NCBI RefSeq assembly: GCF_000219625.1
Contig: NC_018210.1
Coordinates: 744,001-808,000, forward strand
Source: Zymoseptoria tritici IPO323
Taxonomy: Eukaryota > Ascomycota > Dothideomycetes > Mycosphaerellales > Mycosphaerellaceae
Length of the DNA: 64,000 nucleotides
Reading direction: 5' to 3'
In this document: one piece after another, positions 20,254 to 30,820 of the stretch
Layout: each line of letters opens with the position of its first letter
Position numbering within the stretch: position 1 is the first letter of the stretch
Notes under the pieces: generated by a model
The model's database searches: none
Told to the model about the DNA's origin: nothing
Seen by the model: the letters and a program-made list of their open reading frames with translations, nothing else
Made by a program: the position numbers and the translations under genes

Positions 20254-21604
20254 TCACCGCCCACCATCCCTCCCCCTCCCACCTCTCCCTCCCCTCACAC
20301 CCTTCCCACCCCTCTTCCCTCCACTCTGCTTCGCCCTCCTCTCAAAAACCCTCTCCGTCCCAAACGCCGCATCCGCCACCCTCACAAAACTCGCAACCCC
20401 CTGGTCCACCACCGCCAAAATCACATTCTTATACCCATGCCTCAATTTCGCGTACATGTTCGCTCCCTCCTTGGGTGGATCCCACGGACACGTCTCCATT
20501 AGCGCATCTAGCTGTTGGAGGGTAGGCGGGTGGGACTCCCGCGCGTTGACGACTGCGATGCGGAAGTCGGGAGTGCCGGGGGAGGATTTCTTGTAGGTTG
20601 TTGAGCCGGGTTTGTAGATGTGGTAGGTTATGCGGAAGGGTGGGGTTGTTTCTACTGCTTCGGGGTTGGAGGGGTTGGGTTGGGTTTGCAGGGAGGGGTT
20701 GTAGAAGGGGATTAGAGCTAGGCGGTGATAGATGGCGTCGTAGGAGCGGAAGGAGTCTCCGGGTTGGATGATGGGATCGGTTGGTGAGGGAGGTGGGGAG
20801 GGAGTGGAGCGCCATGCGAAGAGCATTTTCCATAGTGAAGCGGAGTTGAGCAGGCCGGTTTGCCAGGTCGCTTGTCGTAAGGGCGGATAGCAGTCTGCTC
20901 CGTTGGGTGGATCGGGGGAGTTCCATGTCGGCGCGCGAACGACGGTGTAGCCCATGCGTTTCAAACCCGAGTAGACGGAGTACCGCTCTAATGTCAGTCC
21001 GCCTTCACCATCACCGATGAACATCGCATAAGCACCCTGCAAACTCATCGGCAAGCCTTCCTCTCCTTCCACCGCAGGCGGCCAGCGGACATCCAGCGTC
21101 CCTCTCTCCACCAAATACAGGACTTCCTCGGGTAGCAACCACATTCTCTGCCCTCTCTCCTCCACACCCCCACCGAGCGGATCGTCCTTGGCGCTGCGAA
21201 CATGCCCCATCTTCGCAAACAACGGACCCTTGGGATTCATCGTCCACGCCATTCCCGACTCAGGATGGTAATGCCCGACTGTCATGCCCTTCGGCGCATG
21301 GGTGCGTTGATACGAGAGAGCATTGTGCATGGCATCGCGGGACGCGGCGAGGGTATTGGATTGTAGGGCGGTGGCGTGGGGCTCAAAGTCTTTTTCACCG
21401 CGTTTGGGGAGGGAGGATTCTGATTTTCTGTTCTATTGATCAGTAACTACATTCATCCATTGCGACCCTTTCGAGGTTGGGTATATTTTGGACGCACGAA
21501 ATGGAAGTCAAAAAGCGAAAGTCTTGCGTTTCGTCGGAGAGGTCGATGTCCTCGGTGCCTTGGCTTGGGCCACGGGGCATGGTATCTTCGTCGGCGTCGG
21601 CCAT
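20254..21604 (-). CDS. SEN54: tRNA-splicing endonuclease subunit Sen54
   Basis: Two exons (21604-21498 and 21427-20254; intron 70 bp) give 426 aa. Sen54 hallmarks are present: MWLLPEEVLYLVERGTLDVRW, then QGAYAMFIGD and ERYSVYSGLKRMGYTVVRAPTW. The C-terminal part (ITYHIYKPGSTTYKKSSPG..DFRIAVVNA) belongs to the tRNA-intron endonuclease fold. Sen54 is a structural subunit of the Sen2/Sen15/Sen34/Sen54 complex that excises introns from pre-tRNA. The C-terminus is basic and glycine/arginine-rich. The acceptor ending AACAG is chosen because it alone keeps frame with the first exon. It lies beside DBR1 tail to tail (229 bp) and head to head with the 93-aa gene (206 bp). Confidence 0.93.
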
Positions 21605-21810
21605 TTTAGCAAGGGGTGTCTATGCAATGCAGAGGTGATGTTCTTTTAAACGATGAAGAAAGAGAAGCGGCTTGCAAAGTGAGTAAGTGAGTAACCCGCC
21701 CCGATACGAGGAATACGAAACGCACGGACTGGAACTGAACTTGACGGCATCGACTTCAGCGATTCAACTTTCTTCTTTACTCAACACAACACAAATACTG
21801 ATCGACGATA

Positions 21811-22148
21811 ATGGCATCTCCATCTCCTGACGATGAGCTTCTACTGATTGTATGATTGTCCAATTCATACACCATGATGAGCTCCACACCTGACTGAGCA
21901 TCCAGCTCCTCCGCAACCTGCAAAATGCCTCCTCAACTTTCGGCGAGAAAAGCCAACCCTACAACGACATCCTCAGCACGGTCAACGAGCATTTACAGGA
22001 CATGAAACGTAAAGGCATAACGACGAACATCGCTCAAGCTCGTGGGTTGCTGGGAGATGTCGAAGCCACAGCGGACTCAACTCCGGCCGCCAGCTCGAAT
22101 TCCAACCCGTTTGGTGCGCTGGCTTTCCGACCACGACCGAAGTCTTGA
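21811..22148 (+). CDS. Small conserved-looking protein of unknown function, 93 aa
   Basis: Two exons, 21811-21849 (13 codons) and 21906-22148; the 56-bp intron has GTATGA, a CTGACTGAG branch region and CAG. The protein starts MASPSPDDELLLI, continues with a predicted helix (LLRNLQNASSTFGEKS..YNDILSTVNEHLQDMKRKGI) and ends in a Ser/Pro-rich tail with NPFGALAF. It has no signal peptide and no membrane span. The clean intron, phase closure and tight spacing to SEN54 (206 bp, divergent) support a real gene. I do not recognise the family; the helical core would suit a subunit of a larger complex, but that is a guess. Confidence 0.7.
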
Positions 22149-22264
22149 GAGACCGTGAGCTGGAGGGAAATTCGACTGCCCGTGAGACAGGCGACTGCGC
22201 AAACCAATCATCGATTTTCGACCTCGTCAAAGGATATCATACCAAGACCGGCCTTCGAGGGACT

Positions 22265-24252
22265 TCACGCCTTGCCCTTCTTCTTCCCCTTCTTTGACCC
22301 AGCCGCTTCTCCGCCCACCTCCCCGTCTGCATCCCCCTCCTCATCGACCAACCCCATTGCAGCCCTCGCCCTCGCACCCCCTCTCTTCCTCAACTCCCCC
22401 GTAACCCCCCTCAGCGCAATCGGAACCTCTCTCCCCGTCTTCAAATACCACAACTTCAAATTCCTCGCTTTATCCTTCAGCTGCACTTGATTTCGGTCTT
22501 TCAGCACCTCACTCACGCTTCCACCTCTTCCGTATAAAGCGAGAATTTGCGACCAATGTGGGCCGCCGACTCTTTCGAGACCGGAAAGTAAGGCGTCTTC
22601 TTCGGGTTTCATCCAGGGTTGGCGGATGGCGGAGGGTGTGGGAGCGGACTTTGAAGTCGCGGGTTGAGAGGTGTCTTTGCTGGGCTTTGGTACTGCGACA
22701 CCAGGGATTGAGCCGTTCTGCAGGCCGCCGGCGTTGGCAAAGGTGGCTGGTTCTTGGTTCGCCGAAGTGGACGTCGTTCCATTCTTCGTCCCGCCACTTC
22801 CGCCGAGCGCTTGCGATCGAGTGGGCACGTTCATGATGCCATCGACATTTTTGGAGATGCAGGAAGCAAACTCGCGCACAAAGTCCGCCCACTGGTACTT
22901 CCTCGGCAGCTCTCTCAGCGCCTCTTCCGTCGTCGGCTCCGCGAGCAGATAGCTCCGCCTCGCCCTGCTTCGATCAATAAAGTCCTGCTCACTCGGACTC
23001 AAACTGGGCGCGTCCGGATGTCGTGTCAGAATCTGCGCATCCAGATCTGCGGGGAACAACTCGTCCAACATCGCCTCCGGAGGCCCATCCGAGTTCATCA
23101 ACGCACTGATATACGTCTGCGTTTTCAGCTCGAGGTATATCGCGCCCTGCCATTTGAGCAGTCGATGACCGAGAGGTACGAAAGTCTCCATGAAGAATTC
23201 GTTGAGGTGGAAGAAAGAGACGTCGTGGGCGCCCAGAATGGAGGAGATGAAGGTGGCGATGTTGGCTTTGCGGATGATTTCTTGTTGCGTGGGCTGGAAC
23301 ATTTGGATGGCGATAGCGTCGATGAAGGGTGTTTCGGAGGAAGAGTAGACTTTGCGGGTTTGGTTGAAGAGGTTTTTGAGGGTTTTGTAGGCTTGATTTT
23401 CTTCGTTTTCGGTGCCTGTGAATCATGGTCAGAATGGGTGTCCGAGGTCCGATTCGGTACCGCTCACCTCGCATGAGATCTTGGATCTGGGTGTAGCTGG
23501 CTTTGGAGATGGTTTGGATGACTTGTGTTGCCTGGAATATGTCAGAGGTGGTCAAGGAGAGCAGTGAGATGTTCCTGACGAACCAGATTATCGAGAATGG
23601 ATAAGCTTTGTATCTTCAAATGCATACTGGCGTCGTCAAAATAGAATGTGGACGAGTCGCTCGCAGCCTCTCGCTGTGCTGCTGCCGTGACCATTGTGAC
23701 GGAGGAATCTGATTGTGCATTCTGTGAGGTCTGTTCCGCACTTGTGTAGCCTGCCGTCGGCACTTCGTCGTCCGCGCTGCTGCTAGGTTCTAAATGGCCG
23801 GTAGATGTTGGAGGAAAGTATGGCATATTTACAGGCTCCGCTTGGTTCTGGTTCGAGTACGCAAGCGGGGTTGCCTGCATATATGGCTGGTGATTCTGCT
23901 CGGCGGGATTCCAAGAAGTCTGATATGGATTCGACGCGGGCTGCTGATAGAAATATGGTTGCTGATGGTAGGAAGCCAGGTCCGGGTATGCAGGAGGACC
24001 GCCGGCCGACACTTGCTGTTGCCAGTGCTGCTGATGATCGTTCAAGGCAGGGTTCGCTGCTGACTGGGAGATGTACTCGGCCGAGACGTTGTACGGTGGT
24101 ACCTCACTAACGGAGTTGAATCCGGTAGACGCTGTGCCGTTCCATTGCTGGTAGTGGTCTGACGGGACATGGCTGTCGGAAGGAGCGGGACCATTGAACC
24201 TTGGTCGCTTGTTCATGCGGCCGTGGCTTGAGCCGTGTATGGAGTCTGCCAT
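22265..24252 (-). CDS. TBF1: Tbf1/TRF-like telobox DNA-binding protein
   Basis: Three exons (24252-23584, 23531-23468, 23415-22265; two 52-bp introns) give 627 aa. The N-terminal 190 residues are Gln/Pro/Tyr/Ser-rich and disordered. The middle (about 205-430) is helical with LDNLATQVIQTISK and ATFISSILGAHDVSFFHLNEFFME, resembling the TRF-homology dimerization domain. Near residue 512 a Myb domain begins (QPWMKPEEDALLSGLERVGG.HWSQIL) with a telobox-like third helix (RNQVQLKDKARNLK, where VDLKDKWRN is classical). Tbf1/TRF proteins bind TTAGGG repeats at telomeres, subtelomeres and promoters. The C-terminus is lysine-rich (KKGKKKGK). TTAGGG-type sites lie just upstream of this gene. Assignment as Tbf1 rather than Taz1-type is tentative. 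Confidence 0.78.
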
Positions 24253-25098
24253 CACGGGTGGGCCCCACGCGAAAGCGAGGGAGGGCGAGACCTGATGACG
24301 CGAGGGTCAGCGCGGTCTGCACGCTCGCGAAAGCGACAGCAGCAGGGCAGCAGGATCCAGCCCATCGTTGCCGATATTGTATGCACCCATTGTGAAGCGT
24401 CGCATGAGGGCTGTGAGGGCAGAGAAGGGCAGGTTAGGGCAAGAGTGATACACGCACCTGGAAAGCCCTAATTTAAGTGAATCAAGCCCTTAGATCCGAT
24501 GCCCTGGCCAGGGTTTGCAGGTCAGATCGCCAGACGGGCCCGAAATGGTGGAGACTGTGCAGCAAAGTGTACAACAACGTGAATTAGGGCTGGAAACGCG
24601 GTAGATGGAGTTGTGTTGCTGGATGGAATGTCTCCCCCTGTTGTGTTGAGGAGGTGTGGTCGAGCAGCTCCTTCGGCCAGATTGCGGTACCGGGTGTTTC
24701 TGCAAGCACTACTCGTCCTTGGCCGCGGCTGATCACATGGGAGAGATCTTCATCCAGGTCACGACCAGGTCAATGTTCGAGTCCAACCAGGAAAGTAACG
24801 CTCAATGCTGGTTGGAGTCGAGATCTTCCCCAATCACGTAAGTTTAGCAATGTTAGGGCAGGTTGTGAGGGTGGAAGGGAAGGTCTTGCAGGGATGTTCA
24901 AATCATGCCTCAGGCAGAAACATCTGGTCCAACTTTGACGGCACTTTTACCGACGAGCATCCTTCATGAAAACAAGGTAATGGCCATGTCTTTATTGTGT
25001 TGTCGTCAGATGCTTTCCCAGTCCAGACTCATGTGCTGTATGTTTGAAGGTACATCCGCAGACAACAGTTGACAGGAACAAATCAATGTTACTCAGCC
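24253..25098. promoter_or_regulatory. Divergent promoter region with four TTAGGG-type sites
   Basis: The 846 bp between the Tbf1-like and ASA1 starts hold TTAGGGCA at 24434-24441, AGCCCTAA at 24464-24471, TTAGGGCT at 24584-24591 and TTAGGGCA at 24853-24860. The second and third match the yeast Tbf1 consensus ARCCCTAA exactly on one strand; the others differ at its first base. No gene is seen. Autoregulation of the telobox protein is the natural inference. Confidence 0.6.
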
Positions 25099-26357
25099 AT
25101 GGCAGGACCTCTGAGCATTGAGCAGAGCTCACAGAATCCGCCTGCTCAGCCGGCATATGTATTGCGTGGCCATTCTGCGCAAATCCATGCCGTGCACTTG
25201 CTGCGGAAAAACAGCCAGTTGCTGACTGGAGATGCCGATGGATGGGTGGTGCTTTGGAATACCACTACCAAGAGACCAGATGCTGTATGGAAACCGCACA
25301 AGACTACCATTCTAGGCGTCGGCAGCTGGGGTGAAGACAAGATCATCACGTAAAGTCACTTCAATCATTGCAAGCACTCTTCTACTTGTGCTTACATCCA
25401 TCCAGACACGGCCGCGACAACAAACTCCACGTCTGGCAACTTCGACCCGAGGACGCTACGACCCTAAGCAAAACCCTACCAATCGACGACTCCTCCACAG
25501 ACAACCGACCTCAACCCTGGCTCCTCCACAGCCTCGACGTCAACGCCCTCAACTTTTGCACCTTCGGCTCCTGCCTTGACCCGAACTCCTCCGCAACTCC
25601 TCATTCCCAGAACCTCCTCATCGCCGTCCCTGGCCTTCAAGATGGTCACATCAACCTCACCTCTCTTCCCACCGAAGACCGCATTGCCACCATCCCCTCT
25701 CCAGAAGAATCCAACACGGGAATGGCAATGGCCATCCGGCTCGTCTTCGTTCCCACGTCCTCAAACTCAAGACCTCAACTCCTCATCCTCGCCGGCTATG
25801 AAGGCGGAAATGTCTGCGTCTGGTCTCAGCCAAAGTCCTCGTCCAACACAGCGACTCCGCACTTCCAACTCATCTACTCCCAAAAGTCTCACGCTCAACC
25901 TGTGCTCTCTCTCGACATCGCCCTTGCGCAGGGCACATTCTATACTTCATCCGCAGACGCCATCATCGCTCGGCATCCGTTACTCCCTACATCTGCGCTG
26001 TCAACCAAAGCCGTGCAAACGAAACATGCAGGTCAGCAGGGCTTGACGGTTCGCAGCGATGAGAAGATATTCGCCACTGCGGGATGGGATGGGAGGATGA
26101 GGGTGTATAGTGTCAAAACGATGAAGGAGCTGGCGGTGTTGAAGTGGCACGGCGAGGGGTGTTATGCTGTTAGTTTTGCGGAGATTGTGGACGGAAGTGA
26201 GATTGAAGGTGATGGTCAGACTGCGCAGATTGGAACGGAGGTGGTAGAAAGGAAAGCGCTCACGGTAGCGCAGAAGAGGGAGGAGAAAGCGAGGAGCACG
26301 CATTGGCTGGCGGCCGGAAGCAAAGATGGAAAGGTCTCTTTGTGGGAGATTTACTGA
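25099..26357 (+). CDS. ASA1: ASTRA-associated WD40 protein Asa1
   Basis: Two exons (25099-25349, 25406-26357; intron 56 bp) give 400 aa. WD40 repeats start at YVLRGHSAQIHAVHLL..LTGDADGWVVLWN and run through HGRDNKLHVWQL, LAGYEGGNVCVWS, FATAGWDGRMRVYS to AAGSKDGKVSLWEIY at the very C-terminus. This layout, with the last repeat ending at the stop, is that of Asa1 (human GNB1L relative), a component of the Tra1/Tel2-linked ASTRA complex that helps fold PIKK kinases. The ATG at 25099 precedes the first repeat by about 20 residues. It is convergent with the hexose-type transporter (84 bp). A generic WD40 protein remains the fallback. Confidence 0.83.
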
Positions 26358-26441
26358 GATCGACTTTCTGCGAGAAGAAAGCACCTCAGCTGAGAGAGAC
26401 ACCTCGTGGAGTTGCGCCATATGGAAAATACTCGTCACGAT

Positions 26442-28335
26442 CTACTCCGTTTTAGGCGACTCCCTGCCATCCTCCTTCACTTCGCCCGCGACGTTCTTTC
26501 CCATCTCCGGATCAACGACTGAATTACCCCGACTGGCAGCAAGCACCAAACCTGGATTCTCCTCCTTCAACCTCTGGAAATTCTTCTCCGCCTCCCACAC
26601 CCACGGAGAATCACACTCAAACAACAGATCAATCTCCTCCAAGGTCCTCTGATTCGTCTCGGGATACAGCGCCCACACCATCGGGATGGTAATGACATTA
26701 CACGCGCCGAAGATGTACAGTGTCTTCTCCTGAATGGCGTTGAACATGACCGGACAGAGGAGCGTCAGCCAGCCGTTTCCGATCGACCAGCCGACTACAC
26801 CCCATGCGTTGCCTTTTGCGCGGACTTCGAGCGGGAAGATTTCGGCGGGGTAGAGCCAGGGTACGGTCAGCCAGGTGGCGCCGAAGACGAAGGTGAAGAT
26901 GTAGACGAAAGATGCGGCGGCGATGCCGTAGGCGGAGGCTGCGGCGTCGTTGCCGGAGGCGGTGGCGTTGATTCCGCCGCGGGACATGCCGCCGGCGAGG
27001 AACATGGCGATGCCCATCCCGACAGAGCCTAGAAGCACAAGTCAGCAGAATGTTCGGAGAGCTCAGGGATTGTTCGACTCACCCCAGTACAACGTCCACC
27101 GTCTCCCAATGCGATCCAACGTAAACACACAAATCAGCGTCGAAAACATGTAGAAAATGTTATTCAAACCCGAAATCCACTGGCTCTTCTCACTCGAAAA
27201 CCCGGCGATCCGAAAAATCGTCGGCGCATAGACCGTCACGCCCGCGATGCCAATCCACTCCTGCATAATCTGCAACCACACCACCAACTGCACTCTCCGT
27301 CCCGTATGCAGTTTCCCCGATCCAGTACCGAAGAGCATAGCATAGTACGTATTCTGGGAGGACGTCTTCCGCTCCCGGGCCACAATAGCTTTAATATCGG
27401 CGAACTCGGCGTCGGCTTTAGCGACTCCCACGGGATCGCTACCGCGCAGACGACCGAGGACCCATCGCGCTTCTTCGTCACGGCCGACTTTCGCGAGCCA
27501 GCGGGGAGATTCGGGGAAGAAGAGGACGATGGAGAGCAAGATGAGGAGAGGGATGATCTGGAAGGCGACGGGGAAACGCCAGCGGAAAGCGGACTCGCCG
27601 TTGTCGATGAAGGAGAGGCCGTATTCGAGCCAGTAGGCGACGACGACACCTGGGAATAGGTCAGCGAAGTGCTCCGACTCCCGAGCAAGCCCTTTTACTC
27701 TTTTCGTACCGAAGATGTTGAGCGTAAATTCAATCGCCACAAACTGCCCTCTAGACGTGTGCTCCGCCGTCTCCGTCGCCCAAACCGGCACAATTGCATT
27801 CAGAATCCCCGTCCCGATTCCATTCACCAATCGCGCGCAAATCATCCAATTTGCGTTCATCGCTGAACACTGCAGACAGGCGCCGAAAATCGCCCACACG
27901 GCTCCAAGAGCAATGGTCTTGACGCGGCCGACTTTATCACCCACCCATCCACCGAGTAAGCAACCGACGAGGGTGCCGAGGTAGTAGACGGAGACGATGC
28001 CGCCTTGGAGCAGGGAGTCGGTGATGATGGGGTCTTTGGTGATGGGGTCTACGTAGCCGAAACCCATGAGGTCGATGTAGTGTTTTGCGTTGTTGACGCC
28101 GCCCATCATGCCTTGGTCGTAGCCGAAGAAGAAGATTGAGACTAAACGGAGGGTCAGCTACAGCTCGATATGGAGTGGGTGAGGGGCCTGGAGCAAGCGG
28201 AGAGTTCTGTCTCACAACATGCTGCGGGCCTTGAGTCCTGAGGGAGGACTTACGAGCGGCGACAGAGTTGATGCCCAGGAGGAGGCGGGATTTCTCCAGA
28301 TGCTTGGCTACGCGGAAGCCGGAGAGCTGGTCCAT
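26442..28335 (-). CDS. MFS sugar (hexose-type) transporter
   Basis: Four exons (28335-28254, 28141-27710, 27649-27083, 27028-26442; introns 112, 60, 54 bp) give 555 aa. It has 12 membrane spans and sugar-porter signatures: FFFGYDQGMMGGV in TM1, GDKVGRVKT after TM2, PESPRWLAKVGRDEEA after TM6, DRIGRRWTLYWG after TM8 and PETNQRTLEEID after TM12. Fungal members move hexoses or related sugars by facilitation or proton symport; the substrate cannot be read from sequence. The C-terminal tail is about 70 polar residues. Confidence 0.92.
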
Positions 28336-28912
28336 TTTGGCGGTGGGGGTTGTGTGGTATTCGAGGTCGGTTTTCTGGTCGATGGCTCTAGCAGAGGGAT
28401 TCCGCTATGTAGTCTTCTCGCAGACCCGAAGCGCGACTCAATCACAGCTGCAGCCGATCTCACAGTACCCCAAATCTCGGAAGAAAAAGAAAAGCATCAC
28501 CGCCGATTTCTGGGCGACCCACCTGCATCTTATAATTTTCGCTTCAAGTAGAACTTCGGGTCAACTCTCAAGCGAGCCAGCGGCAGGTGATGTCGCACGA
28601 CCACCGGCGCGCATCCGAGTATTCGGCTGTGGAGAAAGGCATGATGGTTCTCCCAATGAGGCAATCCGGAGGCGGAGTGTGAAGTGGCTTGTGGAGAAGG
28701 AAAATCAACAAGGTTTACGTCGGTGGGGATTTAGCGTGGGTTTAGACTCTGCAAAAGGCGGGTTTTGACGGTTCTGATGGAGCCAAGCCGGGTAAATTTA
28801 TGGACGATGGATTTGTGGTCGGATGACTTGCCTTGTGTACTTTCTGAGGCATTAGGGTTAGGGTTGTGTTGATCGCAAAGGCAACCGTTACATTCAATTG
28901 GTAACTCGCGCT
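28336..28912. other. Intergenic, contains a double telomeric-type repeat
   Basis: Upstream of the hexose-type transporter and downstream of the glutathionyl-hydroquinone reductase. It holds TTAGGGTTAGGGTT at 28852-28865 and no gene that I can support. Confidence 0.6.
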
Positions 28913-30390
28913 CTACTTCTTCGCCTTGGCAGCAGCAACCTCCTCTTCCAATGGCAGAATTGCGGGCTCCGGACCCAACGGCGTAATGCCGTATGGGTTG
29001 ATCTGCTTGTGGCTCTGAGTGTAGTGACCCTTGATGTGAGTGAAGTCGGTCGTCTTGCCGAAAGCCTCGTTGTTCCAGTAGCAGTGGCGAACCCATCTGC
29101 TCGAGCTGTCAGGTCTGTACTGAATTTTGTGGAACGGCGAGGATGCAAGACGTACTTGTGAAGTGCTGGGTATCCACTGCGAATGTCACGCAGGTTGCAC
29201 TTGAAGTGCTGGACGTAGACGGCGTCGAAGCGGACGATGGTCTGTGAGATATGGTGAGCGTCTGGCGAATTTGACTGAGATTGTAGGGATACTGACAGTG
29301 AACAGGCGGACATCTGCTTCGGTGACTCTCTCGCCGTGGTAGTAAGGGCCAGGGTTGTTGGCCAAGTGCTCCTCAGCACGATCGAGAGACTTGAAGAGCG
29401 TCGTCACCGCCTTCTCGTAGGCTTCCTGGGAGCTGCAATTCATCAGTATGAGCGTCCTCCAAAAACCCACCATCAGCAACTCACGTAGCAAATCCACTCT
29501 TGTACACTCCATTGTTGATATCATTATAAGTCCAGTCATTGGTCTCCTCAATCTGATCCTTCAGATCCGCCGGCAAGAGGTCCAAAGTCTTATACTTCTC
29601 CGGCAACAAGTCGTCAAACTCGGTATACAACATCCGGATAATCTCGCTGCTCTCATTGCTGACAATCTTCTTCTGCTTCTTGTCATACAAAGCGGGCACC
29701 GTGAATCGCTGGTCGTAGTTCGGGTCGCTCTCGAAGTACAGCTCCCGAATGTGCTTGAACTCCGGGTGCAGAGGGTCGGGAACAGTGTTCTCGCCGGGGA
29801 GATTCTTCTCGTCGGGAGTGGCGAAGCGCCAGCCTATACCCATAATCAACGCAAAGTTCTGAGATGATTGAGGCGGGTTGGCATACCTTTTTCGCCCATG
29901 TGCCAGTGTACGGAGGTGAAGGGGAGGAACTCTTCGAGACCTTTCAGCTTGCGGACGATGAGGGCACGGTGGGCTGTGGCATTTGTTCAGTTGCTGGCGG
30001 TATTGGCAGGCACTCATCGCTTGGACATACCCCATGGGCAAGCGTAGGAGACATCTGGGCCTTTGTCAGCTTTTATTGTTTCCAAGTTGTGTGTATTATC
30101 GTACAGAGATGATAACGATCCTTCTCAGCTGGGAACTCAGCGCCAGGCTTCTTCGAGATGAAGTTCCTGAACGACGACGTCTGACGCTTGAATTCACCAG
30201 ACTTGTCCGCCTGCGAGCACGGTCAATCACAGGGCTTTCCACTTCACTCATCTCAGGTCCAAAGCCTACCCAGCTCAAGATGCCATTCTTGCCATTCCCA
30301 TCCTTATTGTCATCGGTCTGTCCAGTGATAAGCCAACGATCGCCTCGCATTATGTTCCGTGGCGTGGCATTTGCTCACCTGTGACGACAT
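28913..30390 (-). CDS. Glutathionyl-hydroquinone reductase (Ecm4/omega-like GST family)
   Basis: Nine exons (30390-30379, 30317-30270, 30210-30105, 30054-30031, 29973-29887, 29833-29485, 29432-29297, 29241-29156, 29096-28913) and eight introns of 50-61 bp give 343 aa; exons of 12 and 24 nt make this easy to mis-predict. The protein starts MSSQTDDN. It carries [24 protein letters not shown] with catalytic Cys61 in CPWAH, then [31 protein letters not shown] and, C-terminally, [18 protein letters not shown] with [11 protein letters not shown]. This family (PcpF, yeast Ecm4/Gto2) uses a Cys thiol to reduce glutathionyl-hydroquinones with glutathione in the cytosol, linked to quinone and aromatic detoxification. 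Confidence 0.92.
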
Positions 30391-30820
30391 TGTTGCTTTT
30401 GCAGTTCTGTTGATCAAAGGTATCTGTCGGTTCAATTGCTGTAGTCGTGTTGAAGATCGTAGCATTGACTTTGGAGACGATGCTCGAGATGCTTACTACA
30501 AGGATGTAGAAGCTGAGGTCTGGGCTGTTATAGTTCTGTTGCTGTCCTACGTTGTTGCTAGTGGAAGCTGCATCTTCTTTGGTGACGTGCTGACCGATGC
30601 TTGGAAAGCCAGCTAAATCAAGCTCAAATCCGGGTTAACTATGCGTAAAGGCAGCAAAAGGGCCGCTAAACGATAAAGACCGCGAGATCAAAGTGAACCC
30701 GGGAGATCACAATCGTCTTCATTCAATGCTACTTCGCCGAACGCTTCACCTTCAACAACATCTGGTCGCCTCATCTGTCTCATGCTCGTCCGCCTCATCA
30801 CCCCAACGCCACCCATAGTT
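30391..30820. other. Intergenic, no gene seen
   Basis: 430 bp between the reductase start and the prolyl-tRNA synthetase stop; presumed promoter of the former and 3' UTR of the latter. Confidence 0.5.

Noticed and set aside
22754..23476. 240-codon plus-strand open frame
   Set aside because: Antisense to the well-supported TRF-like and Myb-containing gene.
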